Of a stretch of 64,000 nucleotides of DNA, positions 53,136 through 62,489 are shown one piece after another. Where the stretch lies: the NCBI GenBank assembly GCA_047600805.1, contig JASGKG010000001.1:620001-684000 (forward strand), given 5' to 3'. This DNA comes from JADKHC01 sp047600805. Lineage in GTDB: Bacteria; Verrucomicrobiota; Verrucomicrobiia; Opitutales; Opitutaceae. Below the pieces are notes generated by a model that saw only the letters and a program-made list of their open reading frames with translations, searched no databases and had not been told where the DNA came from. How positions within the stretch are numbered: position 1 is the stretch's first letter; every line of letters starts with the position of its first letter. A program made the translations under genes and the position numbers.

Positions 53136-53741
53136 ATGACCAAGGTACATTCAGGGGCTGGAGATTTTCCATTCCTTTCCGGAATCATACTTGCCGCAGG
53201 ACTGTCGCGACGGGCAATTCCTCGGAACAAACTCCTTTTGCCAGCGAGGGATGGCGATGCGGTGGTTCGTTGCGTGGCCACGGCGTTTTGCGAGGCGGGC
53301 TTGCGCGAAGTCGTCGTTGTCACAGGTCACGAAAGCGAGCGCGTTGAGGAAGCGCTTGCCGGTTTGCCGATTAGGTTTGTTTTCGCAACCGAATACCGGG
53401 GCGGCATGGGCTTTTCTCTCGCGGCGGGCATTCGGGCGGCTGCAAAGGAATGTCGTGGCTTGCTGGTCAGCCCGGGCGACCTGCCGAAGATGCGCTCTGA
53501 CATCGTGCGGCAAATCGCGGGTGAATTTGAGCGGCAGAAATCTATGCGAAACGTCGTGCCCACCTTTCTCGGGCGGCGCGGTCATCCCGTAGCGCTGGTT
53601 GCGGACCTGAGGCCGAAGCTGGAAACGCTTGTTGGCGATCGCGGAGCGAAGGGGCTGCTCGCTGATCCGGCAGAAGCGGAGCGTACCGTTTTTCTGCCCG
53701 TTTCAGACGAAGCTATCTGCGCCGACAACGATGGCGGTTAG
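53136..53741 (+). CDS. mocA: MocA-like molybdenum cofactor cytidylyltransferase
   Basis: This enzyme adds CMP to molybdopterin to make the dinucleotide form used by the hydroxylase. Seen: the nucleotidyltransferase signature IILAAGLSRRAIPRNKLLLP (usual form LAAGxSxRxGxxK), VVVVTGHESERVEEAL, MGFSLAAGIRAA, LLVSPGDLPKM, and GRRGHPVALV. The Gly of the GxxK signature is replaced by Ile-Pro-Arg-Asn, a mild departure. At 201 aa it ends shortly after the expected DIDTP region, which here reads CADNDGG. It starts 2 bp after xdhC, so the four genes form one module. Confidence 0.88.
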   Translation: MTKVHSGAGDFPFLSGIILAAGLSRRAIPRNKLLLPARDGDAVVRCVATAFCEAGLREVVVVTGHESERVEEALAGLPIRFVFATEYRGGMGFSLAAGIRAAAKECRGLLVSPGDLPKMRSDIVRQIAGEFERQKSMRNVVPTFLGRRGHPVALVADLRPKLETLVGDRGAKGLLADPAEAERTVFLPVSDEAICADNDGG

Positions 53742-53870
53742 CGGCGTTGAGCCACTGGTTGACTCCGGAATGGTATGCGCCCCGATCCTTATGCTCTGTT
53801 GTCGGGAGCGGAAGGCGCCGTTGCAATTGGGTGGAACCGCATTAGTCTAGAACGCCGTTCGCGGCATTTT

Positions 53871-55598
53871 ATGCGATTCTACAACCGGTTGTTTGCGCTA
53901 ATCGTTTTCGGCGCCGGACTTTTAAATTTAGCTGTCGGCGCAGCTTTGGCGGCCGAGGTGGGTGACGCTGCGAGGGGGAAAATGGTGTTTCTGCAAAACT
54001 GTGCGCTTTGCCACGCCACTGGTCTGGAAACCGCTCGGCCGACCGGCCAAGGGCCACTGCTTGCCGGTGTCGTTGGACGAGCTGCGGCCTCAGAACCGGA
54101 TTTTCCGTACTCGAAGGCGTTGGCCTCTGCTCAGATCACTTGGGATCTCCAGACCCTCGACCGATTTTTGGCCGGACCTGCTTTGATGGTGCCGGGTACG
54201 CTGATGCCGATAACCTTGGCGAATGCGAGTGATCGCAGGGATGTCATTGCGTTCCTCGCAACACTTCGGCCGATGGCGGCGCGAGCTGCGCCGAATAAAT
54301 CTACGTCGGTGGGGATAGGGCGTAATCCTGGTGATTGGGAAAACGATGCACCCGGTGTTCTTCATCGAGTCCATGTGGAAACGTTGCCCGCGCCCTATGC
54401 GACGACTTCGGCAGGAAACTCTCCGCGCACGGTTTCGCAGCCCGCAGGCGTGTCGCTTGCGGTCCCGGAAGGTTTTAAAGTGAAACTTTTCGCTTCGGGA
54501 CTTTCTCGGCCGCGTCTCATTCGAACGGCGCCCAACGGGGATATTTTTATTGCCGAAACACGTTTAGACCGGATCAAGGTTTTACGTGCGGGAGATGGAG
54601 CGGAATCTCCGTCTGAGAACACCGTCTTTGCCGATCACCTAAGCGGACCTTTTGGAATCGCCTTCTATCCTCAAGATGGCAACCCGCGATGGGTCTATGT
54701 GGCGACACTCAATTCTGTGGTTCGTTTTCCGTATCGGTCCGGCGATTTGGTGGCGCGTGGGCCCGCCGAAGTGGTCGTCCCGACCCTCTCTGAAACGACG
54801 GGCGGACATACCACGAGAGACATTGCATTCTCGCTGGACGGTCGTCGTTTGTGGGTGTCAGTAGGTTCTAGTTCAAATGTCGGCGAAGGCTTGCCGGAGA
54901 AAACTCCCGCCGAAGTCCGCGATTGGGAAGCATCGCACGGGAAGGGCGCCGCCTGGGGTTACGAGACGAATCGTGCGGATATTCTCGTGACGGACCCTGA
55001 AGGGCGCCAACCGCTAAAGATTTTTGCTACAGGCATTCGCAATGCGGTGGGCCTTGCCGTCCACCCAGCGACAGGCGATTTGTGGGCCTCGACTAATGAG
55101 CGTGACGGTTTGGGCGACGATCTGGTGCCTGACTACATCACGCGGGTCAAGGAAGGCGGTTACTACGGTTGGCCGTGGTATTACTTGGGTGATCACGAGG
55201 ACCCACGACATCCAGGTGAGCGAACCGATCTCAAGGGGCAGGCGATTGTGCCCGACGTGCTGTTGCAGGCTCACTCGGCGTCGCTGCAGATGACATTTTA
55301 TCCTCCGACGATTTCGGGGCCGGGCGCTTTCCCGGAATCCTATCGTGGTGACGGCTTCGCGGCGCTCCATGGCTCGTGGAACCGAACCAAAAGGACCGGA
55401 ACGAAGGTGATCCGCGTGAAGTTGGAGAACGGCGTGCCGACAGGCGAGTACGAGGACTTTTTGACCGGCTTCGTCATCGACGACGGCCATGTCTGGGGAC
55501 GTCCCGTCGGCGTTGCCGTTGCCCATGATGGTGCGCTTCTCGTTACCGACGACGCGAACGGGACGGTTTGGCGGATATCCCGTGCGAACAAAAAATAA
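53871..55598 (+). CDS. cytochrome c fused to a sorbosone dehydrogenase-like beta-propeller
   Basis: This is a 575-aa exported protein from ATG 53871. A signal peptide (LFALIVFGAGLLNLAVGAAL) leads into a class I cytochrome c with haem site CALCH (Cys44, Cys47, His48) and axial-Met region PGTLMPITL. After a linker of about 50 residues comes a six-bladed propeller of the PQQ glucose/sorbosone dehydrogenase family (FASGLSRPRLIRTAPNGDIF, AWGYETNRADILVTDPEGR, IRNAVGLAVHPATGDLW). Its place after the molybdenum genes suggests it accepts electrons from, or works in parallel with, that enzyme. Confidence 0.88.
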   Translation: MRFYNRLFALIVFGAGLLNLAVGAALAAEVGDAARGKMVFLQNCALCHATGLETARPTGQGPLLAGVVGRAAASEPDFPYSKALASAQITWDLQTLDRFLAGPALMVPGTLMPITLANASDRRDVIAFLATLRPMAARAAPNKSTSVGIGRNPGDWENDAPGVLHRVHVETLPAPYATTSAGNSPRTVSQPAGVSLAVPEGFKVKLFASGLSRPRLIRTAPNGDIFIAETRLDRIKVLRAGDGAESPSENTVFADHLSGPFGIAFYPQDGNPRWVYVATLNSVVRFPYRSGDLVARGPAEVVVPTLSETTGGHTTRDIAFSLDGRRLWVSVGSSSNVGEGLPEKTPAEVRDWEASHGKGAAWGYETNRADILVTDPEGRQPLKIFATGIRNAVGLAVHPATGDLWASTNERDGLGDDLVPDYITRVKEGGYYGWPWYYLGDHEDPRHPGERTDLKGQAIVPDVLLQAHSASLQMTFYPPTISGPGAFPESYRGDGFAALHGSWNRTKRTGTKVIRVKLENGVPTGEYEDFLTGFVIDDGHVWGRPVGVAVAHDGALLVTDDANGTVWRISRANKK

Positions 55599-55747
55599 CG
55601 CCACCATTTTGTGCTGGAGAATGGGCTGTCCTCGGTCGGCACAGGAGGCGGTGCTGAAACGTTTTTGGTTCAATTCCCTGGTAAAGTCGGACGACTCCGA
55701 ACGCCATTCGGGCAGTATCACTGAACCTCGATTACAACGCCGCCCTC

Positions 55748-57367
55748 ATGACCGCTTTTGAGCAAACGCTTTCACTGATTCTTATGCTGGCTGGGTTGAG
55801 CGTAATCGGACGACGCTTGCCCTGGCCGCAACCGATCACCTTTGCGCTGGGTGGAGCGATTGTTGCGATGGTGCCGGGTTTTCCGCGGATCGAACTGGAT
55901 CCTGGATTCTTTTTCCTGTGCTTTGTCCCGCCTCTTCTTTTCGCCGACGGCTGGACGATGCCTTTGCGCGATTTCATCGCAGCCAAACGACCGATTCTGA
56001 TGCTGGCTACAGGGCTGGTGGTGCTCACGACGGTCGCGGTTGGTTTTGTTGCATGGTGGATCATCCCTGGTTTACCTCTGGCGATGGGTTTTGCACTGGG
56101 AGCCGTGGTGTCGCCGACGGATGCGGTCGCGGTCAGTGCGATCACGCACCGATTGAAAGTGCCGACTCGCTTAACGACGGTTTTGAACGGTGAAAGCCTC
56201 ATGAATGATGCCACGGGACTGGTCGCATTTAAGTTCGCCCTCGCGGCGGTCTTCGCGGGCACGTTCTCGTTGCGCGCTGCAGTTTTGAATTTTCTTTGGA
56301 TTGCTCTGGCGGGACTCGCTGTGGGACTCGCGATTGCGTGGAGCGTTGGACGTCTCCGCGATTTCATTACACGCATCGATCGATCCGACGAATACATTGA
56401 AATCACACTCTCGTTGCTCACGCCTTACGCGGCGTATTTGGCGGCAGAGCATCTGGAGCTGTCAGGTATACTTGCGGTTGTCGCGTCGGGTCTCTACTCG
56501 GGTTGGCGAGATCCTCTGCGGACCAGCGTGCAAGCCCGACAAACGACATGGACGGTGTGGACCGTCGTTTTGTTTTGGCTCAATGGACTCGCGTTCATCC
56601 TGCTGGGGCTGCAGTTCCCCGCGTTGCTTGCCGCCGTTGCTCAACACTACACGACTGCGCAACTGATTTGGTTCGTCGTCGCAGTTTCGGGCACCGCGAT
56701 GATGGCGCGGTTGATGTGGGTTTTCCCCGGCGCGTATTTGCCATTTGCGATCTCTTCGCGTCTGCGGCGGACGGAGCCGCGGCCTGCGGGGCAAATGTTA
56801 CTCGCTGCTGGTTGGGCTGGCATGCGTGGCAGCGTCACGCTGGCCGCAGCGCTTTCGATTCCGCTCTTGCAGGCAAATGGTTCTCCGTTCCCTGGACGCG
56901 ACATCGTGATCTTCCTCTCGCTCGGCGTCATCTTCACGACATTGCTGGTGCAAGGAACGACGCTCGAGTATCTGATTTGCAAGCTTCGCCTACGTGCTGA
57001 CGATATGCGCGTGAAGGAAGACCGCATTGCACGCATTCATGCGGTGGAGCATGGTTTGGCGAGTTTGCGAGAGATCGAGAAAACCGTCGAATCGCCGGAG
57101 GAAACGGCGGCGCTCGGTGTGGTGATCGCGGAATATGAACACCGGCTAGCCGAACTCACTGCACAGGGGGAAACGCAGGCGGCTGCTCAGGTGCGCCGTC
57201 GCTCAACTCGCAAGCATCGCCTGCACGCTCTCCAAGCTGAACGCCGCGCCATCGCCGCTCTGCTTCGACAGAATATTATTACGGCTGATACACACCGGCC
57301 ACTTCAGCACCTGCTGGATCACGAGGAGGCGATGCTGGCCGGTGCGCCCGAGCATATCGAAAGCTGA
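55748..57367 (+). CDS. CPA1-family Na+/H+ antiporter
   Basis: The 539-aa product has about 12 membrane segments and then a cytoplasmic tail of about 140 residues. Signatures of the CPA1/NhaP group are FALGAVVSPTDAVAVSAI and LNGESLMNDATGLVAF; the Asn-Asp pair in LMNDATG is the ion-binding site. The tail (KEDRIARIHAVEHGLASLRE) is helical and charged, possibly regulatory. It exchanges Na+ or K+ for H+ across the inner membrane. The upstream gap of 149 bp has no obvious structure. Confidence 0.92.
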   Translation: MTAFEQTLSLILMLAGLSVIGRRLPWPQPITFALGGAIVAMVPGFPRIELDPGFFFLCFVPPLLFADGWTMPLRDFIAAKRPILMLATGLVVLTTVAVGFVAWWIIPGLPLAMGFALGAVVSPTDAVAVSAITHRLKVPTRLTTVLNGESLMNDATGLVAFKFALAAVFAGTFSLRAAVLNFLWIALAGLAVGLAIAWSVGRLRDFITRIDRSDEYIEITLSLLTPYAAYLAAEHLELSGILAVVASGLYSGWRDPLRTSVQARQTTWTVWTVVLFWLNGLAFILLGLQFPALLAAVAQHYTTAQLIWFVVAVSGTAMMARLMWVFPGAYLPFAISSRLRRTEPRPAGQMLLAAGWAGMRGSVTLAAALSIPLLQANGSPFPGRDIVIFLSLGVIFTTLLVQGTTLEYLICKLRLRADDMRVKEDRIARIHAVEHGLASLREIEKTVESPEETAALGVVIAEYEHRLAELTAQGETQAAAQVRRRSTRKHRLHALQAERRAIAALLRQNIITADTHRPLQHLLDHEEAMLAGAPEHIES

Positions 57368-57501
57368 GGTGGGCGAACAGGTCCGCCGCAAGGGAAGGCT
57401 ATTTCGGTTTAGGGGCCTGTATTTGGCCGCGGGTCCGCAGAATCTAATTTCAGTACTTGCCGGCGGACTCGTTTTCTTTCAACGTGCGCCCTCCTTGTCA
57501 C

Positions 57502-57576
57502 GGCGCGGTAGCCAAGTGGTAAGGCCGAGGTCTGCAAAACCTCTATGCGTCGGTTCAATTCCGACCCGCGCCTCCA
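57502..57576 (+). tRNA. tRNA-Cys (anticodon GCA)
   Basis: The cloverleaf can be drawn: acceptor GGCGCGG pairs with CCGCGCC; the D-arm contains AGCCAAGTGGTAAGGC; the anticodon stem GAGGT/ACCTC holds loop CTGCAAA with anticodon GCA; the T-arm is GTCGG-TTCAATT-CCGAC. The 3' CCA is encoded at 57574-57576. Length 75 bases. Confidence 0.95.
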
Positions 57577-57780
57577 AGGATAAGTTGCCCGCTACCAAGC
57601 GACTTACGTGTTACCCCAAGTGTTGCAGCTGCAGAACGACTGAAAACCAACCGAGTGGCAGGGGAAGCCGTCGATAACGTTAGCAACCTCTCGACGCTGA
57701 CAAACGTACATTGTCTTGAGAGGCAGGTGAGTCTTCTGACGGGGCTTGCGCTGTGCCGAACAAGATCCACTGTCGCTGAA

Positions 57781-58599
57781 ATGATCGAGGTAAGCGGTTT
57801 AACCAAGTGCTACGGCGAGTTTACCGCCGTCAAGGAGCTCAGTTTCACCGTTCAACCCGGAGAAGTGCTTGGCTTGCTCGGCCCCAATGGCGCGGGAAAA
57901 ACGACCACGCTTCGATGCCTCACCGGTATCATTCCCGTGACGCGCGGATCGATAAAGCTCGGCGGGTACGATCTCATCGCGAACCCGGTGGAAACGAAAC
58001 GCCGGCTAGCCTTTTTCCCCGACGAGCCGCGTCTTTTTGATCATCTGAGTGTCTGGCAGCATCTCGTTTTTACGGCGCGGATCTATCAAGTGAGCGATTT
58101 TGAGGATCGGGGCCGCGAGCTGCTCGACCGATTGGCGATAGCAGACAAAATAAATGCAATGCCCGCGGAGCTTTCGCGTGGCATGAAACAGAAACTCACG
58201 CTGGCCTGTGGGCTTTTGCACTCACCCAAAGTCGTGCTTTTCGACGAGCCGCTCACGGGCTTGGACCCCGCGGGCATTCGTGGCATGAAAGACACGATGC
58301 GACGTTTGGCCGCCGAGGGCGCGTCGTTGATTTTGAGTTCACACCTGCTGAGCTTGCTTGAGGAGGTCTGCAGCCATGTGCTGATTTTGAAAAATGGCCG
58401 CAAGGTCGCCGATGGTTCGATGGACGACGTGCACCGGCGTTTTGCGGAGCATGCGGACGCGAGCTTGGAAGATATTTTCTTCAAAGTGACCGCTGCGACG
58501 ACGCCTCCGATGCCAATTGTGATGGGACGAGAAGAACCGCCTCCGCTGCCGGCCGCAGGGGCGCCCTCGTCGCAAGACACCCCGCGCGAAAATCCATGA
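57781..58599 (+). CDS. ABC exporter ATP-binding protein
   Basis: The product is 272 aa from ATG 57781. Walker A LLGPNGAGKTTT, Q-loop FFPDEPRLFDHLSVWQHL, signature ELSRGMKQKLTLAC, Walker B VVLFDEPLTGLDP, and switch ILSSHLL are all intact. The signature Ser-Arg-Gly-Met is characteristic of the ABC-2 and NatA-like exporters. The Pro/Ala-rich C-terminal tail of about 40 residues is unusual. Its stop overlaps the permease start by 4 bp. The substrate is unknown. Confidence 0.92.
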   Translation: MIEVSGLTKCYGEFTAVKELSFTVQPGEVLGLLGPNGAGKTTTLRCLTGIIPVTRGSIKLGGYDLIANPVETKRRLAFFPDEPRLFDHLSVWQHLVFTARIYQVSDFEDRGRELLDRLAIADKINAMPAELSRGMKQKLTLACGLLHSPKVVLFDEPLTGLDPAGIRGMKDTMRRLAAEGASLILSSHLLSLLEEVCSHVLILKNGRKVADGSMDDVHRRFAEHADASLEDIFFKVTAATTPPMPIVMGREEPPPLPAAGAPSSQDTPRENP

Positions 58600-60350
58600 C
58601 TCGTGCGTTGGTTTATCTGCAGCTCACGTCGCTCAAGAACTCAGTGTTGGAGCGAATGCGCCGGCTTAAAAACCCGCGCTACGTCTTGGCTGTCGTTGTG
58701 GGGGCGGCGTATTTCTATTTTCTGATTTTTCGCAAAGCGGGGCATTCGCCGCCGCCTCCCGCGCTCGACTCGGGGCCGATAACTCATGTCGGAGGTTTTT
58801 TGGAACTGGCGGGCGCCGCTGTTTTGTTCGTGGCTGTCGTGCTGGCGTGGATACTGCCCAAAAGCCGGGCCGCACTCAATTTCACGGAGGCGGAAATCGG
58901 TTTTCTTTTCCCCGCGCCGATTTCCCGGGGAGCGCTGGTTCAATACAAGCTCGTCAAGCTCCTCTTCGGATCGGTGTTTTACTCGCTGTTCATGATTTTA
59001 CTTTCCCGCTGGTTTTCCCGCAGCGGGAGCACGCTTTACCACACGCTCGGTTGGTGCCTCATTTTATCGTTGTACAATCTTCATCTTGTGGGGGCCTCTT
59101 TTTGGCGGGAACGAATAGTTCAATACGGGATTACGCCTTTTCGCCGGCGTGTCTTGGGATGCGGCTTTTTGCTCGCACTTTTCGGTGCGACTTGGATCGG
59201 CATGCAGCGCGCGTTGCCACCGCGATCGAACAACGATCTGCAAAATGTGATTTCCTTGATCGATTACTTGAAGTCCGCGTTGTCGTCGGCGCCGCTGATC
59301 TGGGTTCTTACGCCGTTTCGCTGGGTGGTGCGGCCGTTTTTCGCGCAAAGTGCCGGTGCCTTTTTTGCGACCGCTTGGCCAGCCGTTCTGTTCATCGTTC
59401 TTCACTACGTCTGGGCGTTGCGGTCGGCGGTGGCATTCGAAGAAGCGTCGGTCATCAACGCGGAAAAGCGGGCCGAGGCCTACGCGTCGATGCGTGCCGG
59501 ACGTTGGCCGGGTCGTACGCCGGCGCGGAAGCGCCGGGAGCCATTTGTATTGCTGCCCGACGGCTTTCCTTCGATCGCGTTTTTATGGAAAGGCCTGATC
59601 GCAGCCGGGCCGGCCTATTATCCGCGGTATTGGTTTCTCATCGGGGCGGTCCTCGGTGGCGGTGTCATGTGGTTAGGCGGCAATCCTGACTATCGTCCCT
59701 TCGTGGGTGGCATCGCGGCGGTCTCGGGCGCTTTGTGTCTTTATGGTTTGTTGTTTGGGCCGATGGTGGCGCGGCGTGGTCTGGCTCTGATGCTCGAGCG
59801 AATGGATCTGGCAAAATCATATCCGTTGCGGGGCTGGCAGGTCGTGCTGGGCGAGATGCTTTCGTCCATCGTGATCCTTTGCGTCTTCGAATGGGTGATG
59901 CTGTCCATTTTGATGCTTTCGATTTTGTTCCTTCAACGCGGCGAGGAAATCGACTCGGTTTTGCTGTTGACGAGTCTGGTTGGTGCGTGGACTTTGGTTA
60001 TACCCGTAGCGGCTTTGTTGTTTACTATCAACTATGCCGGAGCACTTTATTTTCCCGCCTGGGTGACCGCCTCGGCTCAGCAAGGGCCGGGTGTCGAAAA
60101 AGTGGGGCAGAGACTGATCTTTTTTGGCGGTTATGTGCTGGTTTTGGCGATCGCCTTGCTGCCGGCGGTCGCGTGTGGAGCGGTGCCGTTTTTGGTGCTG
60201 AGGATCTACACCGAGTGGACGGTCCTCGCGACGATTCTGGGCGTGGTCACGACAGGTGGCGTGTTGGTGGGCGAACTCACCCTGATCTTTTGGTGGCTCG
60301 GGCAGCGGTTCGAACGGTTCGACCTATCGGCTGAACTGCTTCGCACCTAG
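58596..60350 (+). CDS. large ABC exporter permease, 584 aa
   Basis: This is the integral membrane partner of the preceding ATPase. There are about 12 hydrophobic segments, with an N-terminal cytoplasmic part (LVYLQLTSLKNSVLERMRRL). The length and layout match the group of putative ABC exporters with a large single permease (PutABC-like) found in Planctomycetes and Verrucomicrobia, in which two membrane halves are fused. The motif AEIGFLFPAPISRGALVQYK is typical of that group. The transported substance is unknown. Confidence 0.85.
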   Translation: MTRALVYLQLTSLKNSVLERMRRLKNPRYVLAVVVGAAYFYFLIFRKAGHSPPPPALDSGPITHVGGFLELAGAAVLFVAVVLAWILPKSRAALNFTEAEIGFLFPAPISRGALVQYKLVKLLFGSVFYSLFMILLSRWFSRSGSTLYHTLGWCLILSLYNLHLVGASFWRERIVQYGITPFRRRVLGCGFLLALFGATWIGMQRALPPRSNNDLQNVISLIDYLKSALSSAPLIWVLTPFRWVVRPFFAQSAGAFFATAWPAVLFIVLHYVWALRSAVAFEEASVINAEKRAEAYASMRAGRWPGRTPARKRREPFVLLPDGFPSIAFLWKGLIAAGPAYYPRYWFLIGAVLGGGVMWLGGNPDYRPFVGGIAAVSGALCLYGLLFGPMVARRGLALMLERMDLAKSYPLRGWQVVLGEMLSSIVILCVFEWVMLSILMLSILFLQRGEEIDSVLLLTSLVGAWTLVIPVAALLFTINYAGALYFPAWVTASAQQGPGVEKVGQRLIFFGGYVLVLAIALLPAVACGAVPFLVLRIYTEWTVLATILGVVTTGGVLVGELTLIFWWLGQRFERFDLSAELLRT

Positions 60351-60421
60351 CAAAACAACCGAAAAGTGGGTTGCCAACTCCCGTGCAAACCGCAGACCTT
60401 TGAGGGCGATACCATTTTCCC

Positions 60422-61570
60422 ATGCCTAAAAAAGTCTTCGTCACCGGCTGCTTCGATCTTTTGCACAGCGGCCACGTCGCTTTCATGAAAGAGGCGGCGT
60501 CCTACGGCGACCTCTACGTGTGCATTGGCAGCGATGAAAATGTGTTTTCGCTGAAGGGCCGCTACCCGGTGAATTCGCAAGATGAGCGCAAGTACATGAT
60601 CGAGTCGCTCGCTTGCGTGAAGGAATGCCGCATCAATACCGGCATGGGCATCATGGATTTCTTGAACGAGATCCGCGACATCCAGCCGGACGTGTTCATC
60701 GTGAATCAGGACGGTTCCACGCCGAGCAAAGAGCAGCTCTGTCGCGAACTCGACATCGAGTACCACGTGCTCCGGCGTTTGCCGCACGGCGGTTTGCCGG
60801 TGCGCAGCACAACCGCTCTGCGTAACGAATGCACCATCCCGTTCCGCATCGACCTCGCCGGTGGCTGGCTGGACCAGCCGTTCGTCTCGAAATTTTGCTC
60901 CGGGCCAGTCCTGACGATTTCCATCGAGCCGTCCTACGAATTTAACAGTCGCAGCGGCATGGCCTCGAGCACGCGCGCGAAAGCGATCGAACTTTGGCGC
61001 ACGGCGCTTCCTCAAGGGAACAAAGAACAAATCGCCAAAATTCTCTTTTCCTACGAGAATCCTCCGGGCACGAAGGAAATCGCCGGCTCGCAGGATTCCA
61101 TTGGTATCGTGTATCCGGGGCTAAACCGCCTCGACTACAACGGTTCCCACTGGCCGTACAAAATCGACACTTGTGCCGACGAAGAGGTGCTGACTTGGCT
61201 GGAAAACCGCCTCTACCTGGTCTCGCTCGGACCGCGCGCCTCCAGTTACAGCGTGCTTGCCGATACCAACATCACACCGGCAAATGCCAAAGCGTTGGCG
61301 GATGCCGCTGACGCTTGCTGGCAGGCGATCGTGAAAAAAGACTCGGCTGGTTTTGGCAAGGCCTTCACGGCTTCGCTTGATGCGCAGGTCGCGATGTTTC
61401 CGCACATGCTGACCGACAACATTCGTGATCTCATCGAAACCTACCGCAGCGTTGCGAAAGGCTGGAAGCTGAGCGGTGCGGGCGGCGGCGGCTATCTCAT
61501 CCTAATCTCGGATGAGCCGATCAAAGGCGCCGTCCAAGTGAAGATTCGGCGTCAACACGCCACGTTTTAA
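60422..61570 (+). CDS. cytidylyltransferase/GHMP-kinase fusion
   Basis: The N-terminal 135 residues form a nucleotidyltransferase of the HldE/TagD type: VFVTGCFDLLHSGHVAFMKE with the HxGH motif, and RSTTALRNE as the second signature. From residue 140 a GHMP kinase-like part follows: IPFRIDLAGGWLDQP (motif 1, like heptose kinase HddA), SGMASSTRAKAIELW (motif 2), AGSQDSIG and GWKLSGAGGGGYLIL (motif 3). Only about 36 residues separate motifs 1 and 2, far fewer than usual, so the kinase N-lobe is shortened. It may make an activated sugar or polyol (NDP-heptose-like). Real activity of the kinase part is unsure. Confidence 0.82.
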   Translation: MPKKVFVTGCFDLLHSGHVAFMKEAASYGDLYVCIGSDENVFSLKGRYPVNSQDERKYMIESLACVKECRINTGMGIMDFLNEIRDIQPDVFIVNQDGSTPSKEQLCRELDIEYHVLRRLPHGGLPVRSTTALRNECTIPFRIDLAGGWLDQPFVSKFCSGPVLTISIEPSYEFNSRSGMASSTRAKAIELWRTALPQGNKEQIAKILFSYENPPGTKEIAGSQDSIGIVYPGLNRLDYNGSHWPYKIDTCADEEVLTWLENRLYLVSLGPRASSYSVLADTNITPANAKALADAADACWQAIVKKDSAGFGKAFTASLDAQVAMFPHMLTDNIRDLIETYRSVAKGWKLSGAGGGGYLILISDEPIKGAVQVKIRRQHATF

Positions 61571-61598
61571 CTTTCGGCAAACGTCGCGCTCGCCCGCC

Positions 61599-62078
61599 TC
61601 ATTTCACCGCAGTTATACGCTGTGAAATGGTTCGGCCGCCGTTTGTGGTGGAAATTGTTTCGCCGCACCTGCGTCCGATCAAAAGCTTTCCGAGCGGGGA
61701 CGACGGTGTGATCACGGTGAAAGCCGCGCCGTCATATTCCACCTCGATGCCGCCGTTCCTTGGACCTATAAAGTAGTTTTGTTTTCGACCTGCGGTTTCA
61801 ATGGTCACGCATGCGCCGAGCGCGATCGGCGTTGTTTCCGCGAAGGCCGGCAGTGCCATTCCCTGGAAAATCGCGATGCTGTCCTGCAGTTCGGCGGCGA
61901 GGCGGGCTTGCCCTTCGGCCAGGTAGGCAGCCTCCTGGGCGTGCATGTCGTATTGATTTTCCGGCTTGCTCTCTTCGTGGGTCGCTTCGTCACGAGCCAT
62001 GTGCGCAGCGCGGGAGATGTTTTCCAAGTCGGCGCGGAGCTTGTCGACAGTCGCTTGGCGGAGGAGGGCCTTGTCCAT
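61599..62078 (-). CDS. GreA/GreB-like transcription elongation factor
   Basis: This 159-aa protein has an N-terminal helical stretch (ALLRQATVDKLRADLENISR) and a C-terminal GreA/GreB FKBP-like domain (IALGACVTIETAGRKQNYFI, and VITPSSPLGKLLIGRRCGET). GreA-type factors rescue stalled RNA polymerase by stimulating transcript cleavage. The acidic pair at the coiled-coil tip is not clearly placed, as happens in Rnk or GreA-like anti-cleavage factors. It shares its strand with the receiver gene 30 bp upstream, so the two may be co-transcribed. Confidence 0.82.
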   Translation of the reverse strand: MDKALLRQATVDKLRADLENISRAAHMARDEATHEESKPENQYDMHAQEAAYLAEGQARLAAELQDSIAIFQGMALPAFAETTPIALGACVTIETAGRKQNYFIGPRNGGIEVEYDGAAFTVITPSSPLGKLLIGRRCGETISTTNGGRTISQRITAVK

Positions 62079-62108
62079 CTGGCGAGCAAACTCATTGCTT
62101 GCGCCAAT

Positions 62109-62489
62109 TCAAGCGGACATGCGTGTTGCCAAGAGTTGCACGACTCGCTCGACGAGCTTTTTAGGGCTGAAAGGCTTCGTAATGTAGTCTAAGGCTCCGA
62201 GCTCCAACCCGAGACTGCGAGCATCCGTGGTCGCCCAAGCGGAAAGAATCACGATGGGAAGCGTCGCCGTGGAAGACTGCCGGCGGAGAATTTCGCAGAT
62301 CCCGAAGCCGTCGATGTCCGGTAGCATCAAATCGAGGATGATTAAGTCGGGTGGGCCGGCGCCAATGGCTTCCAAACCTGCCCGGCCGCTGGATGCCGTT
62401 ATAACTTCGAACCCGGCTTTTCCGAGGTGAAAGCTGACGAGATCCGTCACATCTCGTTCGTCATCAATGCATAGGACTTTAAATGGCAC
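62109..62489 (-). CDS. single-domain response regulator (receiver)
   Basis: A CheY-like receiver of 126 aa: acidic pocket VLCIDDERD (residues 5-13), phosphoacceptor Asp53 in LIILDLMLPDIDG, switch Ser in VILSAWAT, and Lys in DYITKPFSPKKL. The full OmpR-type receiver signature is present but the DNA-binding domain is absent. It lies upstream of the GreA-like gene on the same strand; a link between signalling and transcription elongation is possible but not shown. Confidence 0.92.
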   Translation of the reverse strand: MPFKVLCIDDERDVTDLVSFHLGKAGFEVITASSGRAGLEAIGAGPPDLIILDLMLPDIDGFGICEILRRQSSTATLPIVILSAWATTDARSLGLELGALDYITKPFSPKKLVERVVQLLATRMSA

